Below, piece after piece: positions 34,006-42,595 of a DNA stretch of 64,000 nt. The DNA comes from Falsiroseomonas ponticola (GTDB taxonomy: Bacteria; Pseudomonadota; Alphaproteobacteria; Acetobacterales; Acetobacteraceae): NCBI RefSeq assembly GCF_016805305.1, contig NZ_JAERQN010000002.1, forward strand, positions 574,677 through 638,676. Direction: 5' to 3'. A model generated the notes under the pieces. It saw nothing but the letters and a program-made list of their open reading frames with translations, did not search any database and had not been told where the DNA came from. Each line of letters starts with the position of its first letter. Position 1 is the stretch's first letter. A program made the position numbers and the translations under genes.

Positions 34006-35145
34006 ATGGCCTATCGCCCCTACCAGCAGATCGCCCGCCGCAAGTCGCGGCTGATCCATGTGGGCAAGGTCCCGGTCGGCGGCGACAGCCCCATCACCGT
34101 CCAGACCATGACCAACACGCCCACCGAGGACGCCCAGGCGACGATCGAGCAGATCCGCCGCTGCGAACTCGCGGGCGTGGACATCGTCCGCGTCAGCGTG
34201 CCGACCGAGGAAGCGACCGCCGCATTGGCGGAAATCGTGCGGGAGGTGAATGTCCCGATCGTCGCCGACATCCACTTCCACTACCGCCGCGCGATCGAGG
34301 CCGCGGAGGCCGGCGCCGCCTGCCTCCGCATCAACCCCGGCAATATCGGCAGCAAGGAACGGGTGAAGGAGGTCGTGAAGGCCGCCCGCGACCATGGCTG
34401 TTCCATCCGCATCGGCGTGAACGCCGGCAGCCTGGAGAAGCACCTGCTGGAGAAATACGGGGAGCCCAACCCGGATGCGCTGGTGGAAAGCGCGCTGTGG
34501 CACGCCGACCACCTCCTCCAGGAAGGCTTCGACAACTTCAAGATCAGCGTGAAGGCGTCCGATGTCTTCCTCGCCGTCGCCGCCTACCAGCAGCTGGCGG
34601 AGGCCTGCGACCACCCCCTCCATATCGGCATCACGGAGGCCGGCGGCCGCCGCGCGGGCACGGTGAAATCCGCCATCGGCCTCGGCAGCCTGCTCTGGGC
34701 CGGCATCGGCGACACGGTCCGCGTCTCGCTGAGCGCGGAGCCGGAGGAGGAGGTCTCGGTCGGCTGGGAATTGCTGAAGTCCCTGCACATCCGCCACCGC
34801 GGCGTGAAGGTCATCTCCTGCCCGTCCTGCGCCCGCCAGGGCTTCGACGTGATCCGCACGGTGGAGAAGCTGGAGGAGCGCCTGGCCCATATCGACCAGC
34901 CCATCTCCCTCAGCATCATCGGCTGCGTGGTGAACGGCCCCGGTGAGGCGCTGATGACCGATATCGGCCTGACCGGCGGCGGCGCCGGCACGCACATGGT
35001 CTACGGCATGGGCAAGACCAGCCACACGATCAGGACGGAGGAGATGGTGGAGCACATCGTCGGCCTCGTGGAGGCCCGCGCCGACGCCATGAAGGCCGCC
35101 AAGGCCGCCGAGGCAGCGGCGGCCGAGAAGCAGGCCGCCGAGTAG
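34006..35145 (+). CDS. ispG: 4-hydroxy-3-methylbut-2-enyl diphosphate synthase (flavodoxin/ferredoxin type)
   Basis: 379-residue [4Fe-4S] enzyme of the methylerythritol phosphate pathway, converting MEcPP to HMBPP. The start reads [38 protein letters not shown], a typical IspG opening. The barrel motif is DIHFHYRRA and IRINPGN-type [10 protein letters not shown]. Cluster cysteines are in [12 protein letters not shown] and [13 protein letters not shown], with the nearby glutamate. The C-terminus is Ala/Lys-rich (about 365-379). The MntA-like gene begins 3 bases after the stop, as if it were co-transcribed. Confidence 0.97.
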   Translation: MAYRPYQQIARRKSRLIHVGKVPVGGDSPITVQTMTNTPTEDAQATIEQIRRCELAGVDIVRVSVPTEEATAALAEIVREVNVPIVADIHFHYRRAIEAAEAGAACLRINPGNIGSKERVKEVVKAARDHGCSIRIGVNAGSLEKHLLEKYGEPNPDALVESALWHADHLLQEGFDNFKISVKASDVFLAVAAYQQLAEACDHPLHIGITEAGGRRAGTVKSAIGLGSLLWAGIGDTVRVSLSAEPEEEVSVGWELLKSLHIRHRGVKVISCPSCARQGFDVIRTVEKLEERLAHIDQPISLSIIGCVVNGPGEALMTDIGLTGGGAGTHMVYGMGKTSHTIRTEEMVEHIVGLVEARADAMKAAKAAEAAAAEKQAAE

Positions 35146-35148
35146 CCC

Positions 35149-35466
35149 GTGCACCCGGAGATCCTCCGCCACCAGGACGCCATCGCGGCCCTCTGCCGCC
35201 GCTTCGGCGTGACCCGGCTGGAGGTCTTCGGTTCGGCGGCCCGCGGCGACGATTTCGATCCGGCGCGGAGCGACGTGGACCTTCTGGTGGAGTTCACGCC
35301 CGAGGCCCGCTTCGACTTCGCCGCCTTCGCCGACCTGAAGGACGCGCTGGAAGCCTTGTTCGGGCGGGAGGTAGACCTCATCGACCGCCCGGCCATCGAG
35401 AAAAGCCACAACCCCATCCGCCGCGCCACCATCCTGGGTGACGCCCAGCTCCTCTTCGCCGCATGA
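35149..35466 (+). CDS. MntA-like nucleotidyltransferase antitoxin
   Basis: 105-residue minimal nucleotidyltransferase. The motif FGSAARGDDFDPARSDVDLLV gives G28-S29 and the metal aspartates D42 and D44, with a later acidic residue in REVDLID. In type VII toxin-antitoxin pairs, MntA adds AMP groups to the HEPN toxin HepT and silences it. The GTG start is 3 bases after ispG. Its stop overlaps the HepT-like start as ATGA, the usual layout of these pairs. Confidence 0.88.
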   Translation: MHPEILRHQDAIAALCRRFGVTRLEVFGSAARGDDFDPARSDVDLLVEFTPEARFDFAAFADLKDALEALFGREVDLIDRPAIEKSHNPIRRATILGDAQLLFAA

Positions 35467-35816
35467 CGCGCGGCCCGAAGGACGACGCGGCCCTGCTGCG
35501 GGATCTTTTCAAGGCGGCCAACGCCGCGCTTCGCTTCGCCGAGGGCCTGGACGAAGCCGCCTTCCTCGCCAGCGAATTGCACCAGGAAGCCATCGCCCGC
35601 GTCGTTGGCGTGGTGGGTGAGTCCGCCTGGCGCATGACGCCTGCCTTCAAGGCGGCGCATCCAGACATTCCCTGGCAGGCCATGGCCGGAATGCGGCACC
35701 GGATCGTCCACGACTACCCCGATGTCGATCCGGAGACCGTGTGGCGCGTGGTGACCCACGAACTGCGGCCTCTTCTGGAGCGCCTGCGACCCCTGGTGCC
35801 CCCCGACACGCCCTGA
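35463..35816 (+). CDS. HepT-like HEPN toxin
   Basis: 117-residue HEPN protein. The RNase motif RX4HXY is intact: R78, H83, Y85 (RHRIVHDY). The tyrosine is the residue AMPylated by MntA in studied pairs. The predicted helices span LLRDLFKAANAALRFAEGL to WRVVTHELRPLLERL. The pair lies between the housekeeping genes ispG and hisS and has the local GC-rich codon use, so it looks long resident. Confidence 0.88.
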   Translation: MTRGPKDDAALLRDLFKAANAALRFAEGLDEAAFLASELHQEAIARVVGVVGESAWRMTPAFKAAHPDIPWQAMAGMRHRIVHDYPDVDPETVWRVVTHELRPLLERLRPLVPPDTP

Positions 35817-35885
35817 ACCGCCCCTTGCCCCGCCGCGCGCCTCGCGCCTCTTGCTCCTACGCGCCGCAGGCGCGATACGCCCCCC

Positions 35886-37133
35886 ATGGCCAGCACCCCC
35901 CTCCAGCCCGTCCGCGGCACCCGTGACCTGATCGGCGAGGACCACCGCCGGCACCATCACGTCATCACCGCCGCGCGCCGGATCACCGGCCTCTACGGCT
36001 TCGAGGAATGGGCCACGCCCATCTTCGAGGACACGCGCGTCTTCGCCCGTTCCCTCGGGGAGACCTCTGACGTCGTCAGCAAGGAGATGTATTCCTTCAC
36101 CGACCGCGGCGGCGATTCCATCACGCTCCGGCCGGAGAACACGGCCGGCGTCTGCCGAGCCCTGGTCACCAACGGCCTGACCCAGTCCAACCTGCCCCGC
36201 AAGGTCTTCTATGCCGGGCCGATGTTCCGCTACGAGCGTCCGCAGAAGGGCCGCTACCGCCAGTTCCACCAGATCGGCGCGGAGATCCTCGGCGCCGCCG
36301 AGCCCCTGGCCGATGCGGAAGTCATCGCCGCCGGCTGGAACATCCTCCAGGACCTCGGCATCAGCGATGGCGTGGTGCTGGAGATCAACACGCTGGGCGA
36401 CGCCGAAAGCCGTGACGCCTACCGCACGGCCCTCGTCGCCCATTTCACCGCGCACAAGGACAGCCTGTCCGAGGACAGCCGCATCCGGCTCGAGAAGAAC
36501 CCGATGCGCATCCTGGACAGCAAGGATGAGGGCGACCGCAGGATCGTCGCCACCGCCCCCACCATCCAGCCCTATCTGACCCCCGCCGCGTCGGCCTTCT
36601 TCGCCGCCGTCCTCAAGCACCTCGAAACCCTGGGGGTCCCCACCCGGGAGAACCCGAGGATCGTCCGCGGCCTCGACTACTACAGCCACACGGCCTTCGA
36701 ATTCGTCACGGACCGCCTCGGCGCTCAGGGCACCGTCATGGCGGGTGGCCGCTATGACGGCCTGGTCGAGGAGATGGGCGGCCCCGCTACCCCCTCCGTC
36801 GGCTGGGCCGCCGGCGTCGAACGCCTGTCGATGCTGCTCGCCGCCACCCCCGCCGCCCCGCGCCCCGTGGCGGTGATCCCGGTCAGCGAGGCGCAGGAAG
36901 CCGCCGCCATCCAGCTCACGCAGCAGCTCCGCCAGGCCGGCGTGACGGCGGAGATCGCCTACAAGGGCAACCTCAAGCGCCGCATGGAACGCGCCAACAA
37001 GATCGGCGCCCGCGCCGCCCTGATCCTGGGCGAGGATGAGGTGGCGCAGGGCATCGTCCAGCTCCGCGACCTCGATGCCGGCACCCAGGACCGCATCACC
37101 GCGGCGGAGGCCGTGGCCAGGCTGCGCGGATGA
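35886..37133 (+). CDS. hisS: Histidine-tRNA ligase
   Basis: 415-residue class II aminoacyl-tRNA synthetase. It begins [14 protein letters not shown]. Motif 2 is [26 protein letters not shown]. The histidine-specific region is [15 protein letters not shown], and motif 3 [14 protein letters not shown]...[11 protein letters not shown]. The C-terminal anticodon domain occupies about 320-415 ([14 protein letters not shown], then [14 protein letters not shown]). Its stop overlaps the prfA start (ATGA), so both are translated together. Confidence 0.98.
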   Translation: MASTPLQPVRGTRDLIGEDHRRHHHVITAARRITGLYGFEEWATPIFEDTRVFARSLGETSDVVSKEMYSFTDRGGDSITLRPENTAGVCRALVTNGLTQSNLPRKVFYAGPMFRYERPQKGRYRQFHQIGAEILGAAEPLADAEVIAAGWNILQDLGISDGVVLEINTLGDAESRDAYRTALVAHFTAHKDSLSEDSRIRLEKNPMRILDSKDEGDRRIVATAPTIQPYLTPAASAFFAAVLKHLETLGVPTRENPRIVRGLDYYSHTAFEFVTDRLGAQGTVMAGGRYDGLVEEMGGPATPSVGWAAGVERLSMLLAATPAAPRPVAVIPVSEAQEAAAIQLTQQLRQAGVTAEIAYKGNLKRRMERANKIGARAALILGEDEVAQGIVQLRDLDAGTQDRITAAEAVARLRG

Positions 37134-38185
37134 GTCTCCCCCAGAAGCTGGACCGCCTCCTCTCCCGCGCCGAGGAGATCCGCGACCAGCTCAACACGGC
37201 GGATGGCGCGCAGGTCGGCGCGCTGTCCAAGGAGCTCTCGGAGCTCGAGCCGCTGGTCGAGAAGGTCCAGGAATACCGCGCCACCGAAAGGGGGCGCGAT
37301 GAGGCCGAGGCCATGCTCGGCGACCCGGAGCTGCGCGAGCTGGCGGAGCCCGAATACTTCGCGCTGCGCGACCGCCTGCCGGTGCTGGAACGCGAGATCC
37401 GCCTGATGCTGCTGCCGCGCGACGCCGCGGACCAGGGCAACGCGATCCTGGAGATCCGCCCCGCCGCCGGCGGCGACGAGGCCGCGCTCTTCGCCGCCGA
37501 GCTTTTCGCCGCCTACCAGCGCTACGCCGCCACCCAGGGCTGGCGGTTCGAGGTGCTGGAATATGACGAGGGCGAGCTGGGCGGCGTGAAGGGCGCCTCC
37601 GCCTCCATCGAGGGTCGCGGCGTCTTCGCCCGCCTGAAGTTCGAAAGCGGCGTCCATCGCGTGCAGCGCGTACCCGCGACCGAAAGCCAGGGCCGCATCC
37701 ACACCTCCACCGTGACCGTCGCCGTGATGGCGGAGGCCGAGGAGGTGGATGTGCAGATCAACGAAAGCGACCTCCGCATCGACACCTACCGCGCGTCGGG
37801 CGCCGGCGGCCAGCACGTCAACAAGACGGACAGCGCGGTGCGCATCACCCACATCCCGACCGGGACGGTGGTGGCGATGCAGGAGGAGCGGAGCCAGCAC
37901 AAGAACCGCGCCAAGGCCATGAAGGTGCTGCGCGCCCGCATCTATGACGCGCAGCGCAACAAGCTCGACACCGCCCGCGCCGCCGACCGCAAATCCCAGG
38001 TCGGCACCGGCGACCGCAGCGAGCGCATCCGCACCTACAACTTCCCCCAGGGCCGCGTGACCGACCACCGCATCGGCCTGACGCTGCACAAGATCGACCG
38101 CGTCATGCAGGGCGAGTTCGACGAGATCATCGGCGCCCTGGTCGCCGAGGACGAGGCCGCCCGCCTGGCGGCGGAAGCCGAATGA
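37130..38185 (+). CDS. prfA: Peptide chain release factor 1
   Basis: 351-residue RF1, which ends translation at UAA and UAG. The stop-codon reading motif PxT is present as PAT ([17 protein letters not shown]), marking RF1 rather than RF2. The peptidyl-hydrolase GGQ is in [20 protein letters not shown]; the glutamine here is the one methylated by PrmC, whose gene follows. The C-terminus is the usual [15 protein letters not shown] block ([16 protein letters not shown]). Confidence 0.98.
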   Translation: MSLPQKLDRLLSRAEEIRDQLNTADGAQVGALSKELSELEPLVEKVQEYRATERGRDEAEAMLGDPELRELAEPEYFALRDRLPVLEREIRLMLLPRDAADQGNAILEIRPAAGGDEAALFAAELFAAYQRYAATQGWRFEVLEYDEGELGGVKGASASIEGRGVFARLKFESGVHRVQRVPATESQGRIHTSTVTVAVMAEAEEVDVQINESDLRIDTYRASGAGGQHVNKTDSAVRITHIPTGTVVAMQEERSQHKNRAKAMKVLRARIYDAQRNKLDTARAADRKSQVGTGDRSERIRTYNFPQGRVTDHRIGLTLHKIDRVMQGEFDEIIGALVAEDEAARLAAEAE

Positions 38186-38195
38186 TGACCCCCTG

Positions 38196-38264
38196 TTCCC
38201 TCCCCCGCGCTTGCGGGGGGGCGGGGCACGGCCACGACGCCGAAGGCTGGTTAGGGTGGGGGTC
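38196..38264. repeat. Dispersed GC-rich intergenic repeat, copy B
   Basis: Begins TTCCCTCCCCCGCGCTTGCG, then a middle part including GACGCCGAAGGCTGG, and ends TTAGGGTGGGGGTC. It fills the gap between prfA and the prmC GTG. The middle part matches copy C at 63621-63689 (GACGCCGCAGGCTGG). Confidence 0.85.
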
Positions 38265-38267
38265 GGC

Positions 38268-39176
38268 GTGACATCCTGCCCCCCCGGCCAATCCGTCGGC
38301 GCCTATCTCTGCCAGGCCGGCCAGGTGCTCCGCGCCGCCGCCATCGACCAGCCCCGCTTCGAGGCCCGGCTCCTCCTCGCCCATGCCATGGGCACCACCC
38401 AGGACGCCCTGCTCCGCGACCCCCGCGCCGAGGTCCCCGAAGCCGCCGCCACCCGCTTCGGCCAGGCCCTCAAGGCCCGCCTCGACCATGTCCCCGTCGC
38501 CCATATCCTCGGCCGCCAGGGCTTCTGGACCCTCGACCTCGCCGTCTCCCCCGCCACGCTGATCCCCCGCCCCGACAGCGAATCGCTGGTGGAGGCCGCG
38601 CTGGAAGCCTTCCCGGACCCGGCGCGCCCGATCCGCGCGCTGGACCTCGGCACCGGCACCGGCGCGCTGCTGCTGGCCTTCCTCGCCGAACGCCCCGCCG
38701 CCTTCGGCATCGGCCTGGACCGCGCGCCCGAGGCCGCTTCGCTGGCCGCCCGCAACGCCCGCGACAACGGCCTGGCGGATCGCGCCGCCTTCCTGGCCGG
38801 GGACTGGGCCACGGCGCTCGACTCGACCTTCGACCTGGTGCTCTCCAACCCCCCCTATATCGAGCGCGACGCCATCCCGGGCCTGATGCCCGACGTCGCC
38901 CGGCACGAACCGGCCCTCGCCCTGGATGGCGGGCCGGACGGGCTCGATGCCTATCGCGCCATCACCGCCGCGCTGCCAGGCCTGCTCGCCCCCGGCGGAG
39001 TCGCGATCCTCGAACTCGGCCAGGGCCAGCGCGCGGCGGTGGAGGGCCTGGCCCGCGCCGCCGGGCTGCAACCCGCGGGATGCCGCGCCGATCTCGGCGG
39101 GATCGACCGCGCCCTGATCCTCGCAAAGGATCACATCGCGAAAAAACCGTTTGTCGCGCCCCCGGCGGCGCACTAG
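38268..39176 (+). CDS. prmC: Peptide chain release factor N5-glutamine methyltransferase
   Basis: 302-residue PrmC/HemK, which methylates the GGQ glutamine of release factors. N-terminal helical domain about 1-75. SAM motif LDLGTGTGALLLA (about 125-137) and the catalytic NPPY (SNPPYIERDAIPGLMPDVARHEPALALDGGPDGL). The GTG at 38268 directly follows the repeat; upstream codons are repeat sequence and unlikely to be translated. Placement after prfA matches its function. Confidence 0.95.
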   Translation: MTSCPPGQSVGAYLCQAGQVLRAAAIDQPRFEARLLLAHAMGTTQDALLRDPRAEVPEAAATRFGQALKARLDHVPVAHILGRQGFWTLDLAVSPATLIPRPDSESLVEAALEAFPDPARPIRALDLGTGTGALLLAFLAERPAAFGIGLDRAPEAASLAARNARDNGLADRAAFLAGDWATALDSTFDLVLSNPPYIERDAIPGLMPDVARHEPALALDGGPDGLDAYRAITAALPGLLAPGGVAILELGQGQRAAVEGLARAAGLQPAGCRADLGGIDRALILAKDHIAKKPFVAPPAAH

Positions 39177-39370
39177 GTTGGCCGCGCGGCCCGGGATGCC
39201 TTTGCGCGCCCCGGCACCGCCGGCAGAAGCGGCCGGGCAAGGGTGGACGGGGGCAATCGGCCCGGTTCCAGCCGCCGGCGTGCCGCGATGACGCAACCCG
39301 AAGATGCCGCGTTCCCGGTCGGGGCCTTCCCGCCCGGCGGCGCGATTGCGAGACGGCGAACGCCATACCA

Positions 39371-39940
39371 ATGAACATGAAGCGCATGCGCGGCCGCGGC
39401 GGCAACCGCCACGGGGGCGGAGGTGGCGGCGGCGGCGGTCCGTACCGCCAGGGCGGCGGCGGCGGTGGCGGCGGGGGAGGCGGCGGCGGCGGCCACCAGC
39501 CGATGAACCGCAACCACGTCTTCGACAGCAACGGCCCGGATATGCGCCTGCGCGGCACGGCCCAGCAGTTGTTCGAGAAGTACCTCCAGCTCGGCCGGGA
39601 CGCGACCAGCGCCAGCGACCGCGTCATGGCCGAAAGCTACTTCCAGCATGCGGAGCACTATTTCCGCATCCTCAACGCCATGAGCCAGGCGGCCCAGCAG
39701 CAGGGCGGCCCGCCCCAGCACCAGCAGCGCCGCTACCAGAACGGCCCGGACCAGGATGGCGGCGGGGAGGGCAGCGGCGAACAGCCCGACCTCAACCGCA
39801 ACGAAGCCAACCTGGCGCAGCAGATCCACGCGCCCCAATACGGCAACGGCCATGCGGACCGCGGCAACGGCCACGCCATGGACCAGGACGACCAGCAGCC
39901 CGATCCCCGCGACCGGGACCGGGACCAGCGGGACGGGTGA
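39371..39940 (+). CDS. DUF4167 protein with poly-glycine N-terminus
   Basis: 189-residue protein. Residues 8-42 are Arg/Gly/His with two runs of nine and thirteen or more glycines. The conserved DUF4167 core then follows (about 45-105): NRNHVFDSNGPDMRLRGTAQQLFEKYLQLGRDATSASDRVMAESYFQHAEHYFRI. The C-terminal third is a polar Gln/Asp/Gly-rich tail. The family is found downstream of prmC in alphaproteobacteria. Arg/Gly-rich character suggests RNA or ribosome contact, but function is unknown. The glycine run length may vary between strains. Confidence 0.88.
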   Translation: MNMKRMRGRGGNRHGGGGGGGGGPYRQGGGGGGGGGGGGGGHQPMNRNHVFDSNGPDMRLRGTAQQLFEKYLQLGRDATSASDRVMAESYFQHAEHYFRILNAMSQAAQQQGGPPQHQQRRYQNGPDQDGGGEGSGEQPDLNRNEANLAQQIHAPQYGNGHADRGNGHAMDQDDQQPDPRDRDRDQRDG

Positions 39941-39945
39941 CTGGC

Positions 39946-40030
39946 GGGGGACCTGTCCCCCTGCACCAACCCCGCACGCAGGGGGACGCCGTCCCCCTGC
40001 ACCCCCGGCCAGGGTCGAAGGCGACCCTGG
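39946..40030. terminator. Cluster of three hairpins between convergent genes
   Basis: Three perfect stems in a row: GGGGGAC/GTCCCCC (39946-39961), CAGGGGGAC/GTCCCCCTG (39979-39999, 3-base loop) and CCAGGGTCG/CGACCCTGG (40009-40030, 4-base loop). The first two share sequence, like repeat units. They sit between the DUF4167 and DOPA-dioxygenase-like stops and could act as a two-way transcription block; no T-run. Confidence 0.6.
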
Positions 40031-40046
40031 ACCGCCGGGATCCGGG

Positions 40047-40388
40047 CTATTCCGGCAGCACGCTGACATCCAGCGGCAGCACCGCGCCCATCCGCAGCGC
40101 ATGCGCCGTGTGATCGGCCCGCTGGCGCCCGGTCTCGGGATGCACCAGCACCGTCAGCCCGGCCCGGTTCAACGCGATGAAGGGCACCAGCTCCGGGAAC
40201 AGCGCGGCCGGAAAAGCCACCTGGTACATGGCCGTGGGATGCGGGCCGACCGGCACGTCATGCCACCGCCCCAGCACCGCATCCGGGAAGCGCGCCGCGA
40301 TCCCCTCCCGCAGCGCCGCCGCCACCGGCCGCGTCGCCGCCGGGTCGTAGTAGATATGGGCGTGCCAGCCCGAGATCGCGTCGCTCAT
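40047..40388 (-). CDS. DOPA 4,5-dioxygenase family protein
   Basis: 113-residue protein of the DOPA 4,5-dioxygenase (DODA fungal/bacterial small type) family. Conserved histidines are in GWHAHIYYDP, VGPHPTAMYQV, VLVHPETG and DHTAHALRMG. The family is known from extradiol cleavage of DOPA; bacterial members are mostly uncharacterised. The ATG at 40388 is preferred over one 9 bases upstream since AGGA is 8-9 bases from it and directly touches the other. Confidence 0.82.
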   Translation of the reverse strand: MSDAISGWHAHIYYDPAATRPVAAALREGIAARFPDAVLGRWHDVPVGPHPTAMYQVAFPAALFPELVPFIALNRAGLTVLVHPETGRQRADHTAHALRMGAVLPLDVSVLPE

Positions 40389-40454
40389 CCATCGCATTCC
40401 TGAAGGCCGTCACAGCCTCCCGCCCCGCGCGGCAAGGCGCAAGCCGGCAACCCC

Positions 40455-41066
40455 TCAGCCCCGGGGCAGCATCGAATCCAGGATGGCATCCACCGTCAGC
40501 GCCGCGATGCGCTGGGCCTCCGCCGCATCCAGCCGGCAGACATCGCGCAGCGCCAGCCAGGCCTCCAGCCCCGTTGCCCCGGACAAGGCCCGCACCAGGT
40601 CCTGGAAGGCCGCCGGCGCCATCCGGTCCCGCACCGGGGCCAGCGCCAGCTCATACATCGGCAGCCGCCGCCCGCCCCGGACCAGCGGCGCACCCTCCTG
40701 GGCGGAAGCCTCCAGCGCCTTGGCCAGGAACAGGCGGAACCCCCGCTCATTCGCCGCCGTCGCCTCGAAGAGGTAGCGATGCACCCGATGCACCCGCTCC
40801 CGCACCTCGGCGGCATCGCCCACCACCTCGGCGGGCCCGGCGAAGCGGCCATCCAGCGCCGCCTCCATCGCCAGCGTGTCGGCCTCCTGGAAATAGCGAT
40901 AGGCGGTGGCCTTGGAGATGCCGGCCTCCGCCGCCGCGGCCGCCACCGTCACCGCCTCGCCGCGCGCCACCAGCGCCCGCGCCGCCGCCAGCAGCGCCTG
41001 CCGTGTCCTCAGCTTCTGGGCCGACCGGCCGGTATCCAGGCGCATGCCACCACCCCGGGGCTTCAT
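40455..41066 (-). CDS. TetR-family transcriptional regulator
   Basis: 203-residue regulator. The N-terminal DNA-binding domain (about 18-62: RTRQALLAAARALVARGEAVTVAAAAAEAGISKATAYRYFQEADTL) is TetR-type; the rest is a helical ligand-binding and dimer domain. It is divergent from the cupin gene, with an 80-base gap carrying a promoter and overlapping inverted repeats, so it most likely represses that gene and itself. Effector unknown. Confidence 0.92.
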   Translation of the reverse strand: MKPRGGGMRLDTGRSAQKLRTRQALLAAARALVARGEAVTVAAAAAEAGISKATAYRYFQEADTLAMEAALDGRFAGPAEVVGDAAEVRERVHRVHRYLFEATAANERGFRLFLAKALEASAQEGAPLVRGGRRLPMYELALAPVRDRMAPAAFQDLVRALSGATGLEAWLALRDVCRLDAAEAQRIAALTVDAILDSMLPRG

Positions 41067-41073
41067 GATACTA

Positions 41074-41101
41074 TTGTCTCATGAAGAGACATGCGTCTAA
41101 T
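41074..41101 (+). promoter_or_regulatory. Promoter and TetR operator for the cupin gene
   Basis: -35 TTGTCT (41074-41079), 16-base spacer, -10 TCTAAT (41096-41101). Within it are two overlapping inverted repeats: TGTCTC (41075-41080) with GAGACA (41086-41091), and AGAC (41087-41090) with GTCT (41095-41098). A repressor here would block polymerase directly. Confidence 0.6.
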
Positions 41102-41146
41102 CTAGCCCCTGTGCCGAGCGCCCGAAACCCCAGGAGGACCCGCCCC

Positions 41147-41599
41147 GTGGCCGACCAGCCCAGCTACCACCTCTTCGGCAATGTCCTGACCTTCCGCGCG
41201 CGCCCGTCGCAGGGCTCGCCCTTCCTGCTGACGGAGGCGCGTTCCGCCCCCGGCGCCGGCGCGCCGCCCAACCGCCATGCGGGGGATGGGGAGGCCTTCT
41301 ATATCCTGGCCGGCACCTATGCCTTCAGCGTGGACGGGCAGGATCGCGTGGTGGGCGCGGGCGACTATGTGCCGATCCCCACCGGCGCGCCGCATGCCTT
41401 CCGCAATGTGGGGGAGGGGGAGGCGCGGATGCTGATCCTCAACTGGCCGGGCCACCAGCATGAGGCCTTCTTCTCAGGCCTGGGGGAGGCGGTGCCGCCG
41501 GGCTTCGCGCCCGTCACCCCGCCGGGGCCGCCGCCGGAGGCCGCGCTGGCGGAAATCCGCCGCCGCTCCGCCGCCTGCGGCGTCGAATTGCTGGTCTGA
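41147..41599 (+). CDS. Cupin domain protein
   Basis: 150-residue single-domain cupin (beta barrel). Metal-type motifs: an N-terminal NRHAGDGEAFYILAGTYAFSVDG (HxxxxEx...G type) and PTGAPHAFRN (second motif, His). The GTG at 41147 follows AGGAGG by 9 bases; the ATG 66 bases upstream falls in the promoter. Under likely control of the divergent TetR regulator. Substrate or reaction not known. Confidence 0.87.
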   Translation: MADQPSYHLFGNVLTFRARPSQGSPFLLTEARSAPGAGAPPNRHAGDGEAFYILAGTYAFSVDGQDRVVGAGDYVPIPTGAPHAFRNVGEGEARMLILNWPGHQHEAFFSGLGEAVPPGFAPVTPPGPPPEAALAEIRRRSAACGVELLV

Positions 41600-41669
41600 G
41601 GCGAAGGGCCGCCCGCGCGGGTCGCGCCGTCAGGCCGCGGGCCTGGCCAAGGGCCGCGCAACACGAAAA

Positions 41670-41700
41670 GCGCCGCGCCCCGTCCCCGGGATCGCGGCGC
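41670..41700 (-). terminator. Rho-independent terminator after the COX IV-like gene
   Basis: Read on the minus strand, arms GCGCCGCG (41693-41700) and CGCGGCGC (41670-41677) are followed at once by TTTTCGTG. It lies 27 bases after the stop of the 53-residue gene. Confidence 0.7.
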
Positions 41701-41726
41701 CCCGCGGGCGCGGCAAGGGCGTCGTG

Positions 41727-41888
41727 TCAGGCGATGAAGATGGCCAGGAACAGCAGCACGGCCACGGCGCCGGCGATGCTCCAGGTCGTGCCCTTCATGA
41801 AGCCGTCGTAGAAGGAGGTCCGCTCGGCCATGATGTCCTCGGCCTTCACCTCGACCATCTCATAGGCGGCGGGGGCGTGGTCAGCCAT
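41727..41888 (-). CDS. aa3-type cytochrome c oxidase subunit IV-like peptide
   Basis: 53-residue protein. The polar N-terminus AYEMVEVKAEDIMAERTSFYDGFMKGT matches the bacterial aa3 oxidase subunit IV family, in which E/H-rich sequence before FYxxFMKG precedes a single transmembrane helix (about 33-52, SIAGAVAVLLFLAIFIA). AAGGA lies 8 bases before the ATG. It is far from any oxidase operon in this window, as is usual for this subunit. It has its own terminator (41670-41700). Confidence 0.85.
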   Translation of the reverse strand: MADHAPAAYEMVEVKAEDIMAERTSFYDGFMKGTTWSIAGAVAVLLFLAIFIA

Positions 41889-41908
41889 GGGGGATCCTTC
41901 GTTGAGCG

Positions 41909-42595
41909 TCAGCCTTCGGCCGCCCTTGTAGAAAGCGCGGCCCAGGCGGGCAAGGGGTTCGCCAGGGCCTCCGCCGCGCCGGGGGCCTCGACACGGGCGA
42001 TCTCGCCCTCCACCCGCACCAGCCCCGCCGCCAGCCAGGCCAGCGCCGCCGGGTAGATGCGGTGCTCCTGCGCCAGCACCCGCGCGCCGAGCGTCGCCTC
42101 CGTGTCCCCCGCCAGCACCGGCACCGCGGCCTGGGCCAGGATCGGCCCCTCATCCACGCCATGCCGCACCAGGTGGACGGTACAGCCATGCAGCCGCACC
42201 CCGGCCGCCAGCGCCCGCGCATGGGTATCGAGCCCCTTGAAGCTCGGCAGCAGGGAGGGATGGATGTTGACCAGCCGGTCGTGCCAGCGGCTGACGAAAC
42301 CCTCTGTCAGCACCCGCATGAAGCCCGCCAGCGCGACCAGTTCGATCCCGTGGCGGGCCAGCTCGGCCTCCATCGCCACCTCGAACCCCGCCCGGTCCCC
42401 CTTGAAGGCGCGGCTTTCCACCACGGCGGTCGGGATGCCCGCCGCGCGGGCGCGATCCAGCCCGCCCGCCTCCGCCTTGTTGGACAGCACCAGCGCGATG
42501 CGGGCGGGGTAGGCGGGGTCCGCCGCCGCCTCCAGCAGCGCCGCCATGTTGCTGCCGCGGCCGGAGATCAGGACCGCGGTCGGGACGCGACGCAT
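41909..42595 (-). CDS. purN: Phosphoribosylglycinamide formyltransferase
   Basis: 228-residue folate-dependent GAR transformylase, third step of purine synthesis. N-terminal VLISGRGSNMAALLEAA, the catalytic region LAGFMRVLTEGFV with His in NIHPSLLPSFKG and the aspartate in HGVDEGPILAQAAVPV are all present. About 20 residues at the C-terminus are extra and Ala/Pro-rich. It overlaps the purM stop by one base (TGATG). Confidence 0.96.
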   Translation of the reverse strand: MRRVPTAVLISGRGSNMAALLEAAADPAYPARIALVLSNKAEAGGLDRARAAGIPTAVVESRAFKGDRAGFEVAMEAELARHGIELVALAGFMRVLTEGFVSRWHDRLVNIHPSLLPSFKGLDTHARALAAGVRLHGCTVHLVRHGVDEGPILAQAAVPVLAGDTEATLGARVLAQEHRIYPAALAWLAAGLVRVEGEIARVEAPGAAEALANPLPAWAALSTRAAEG

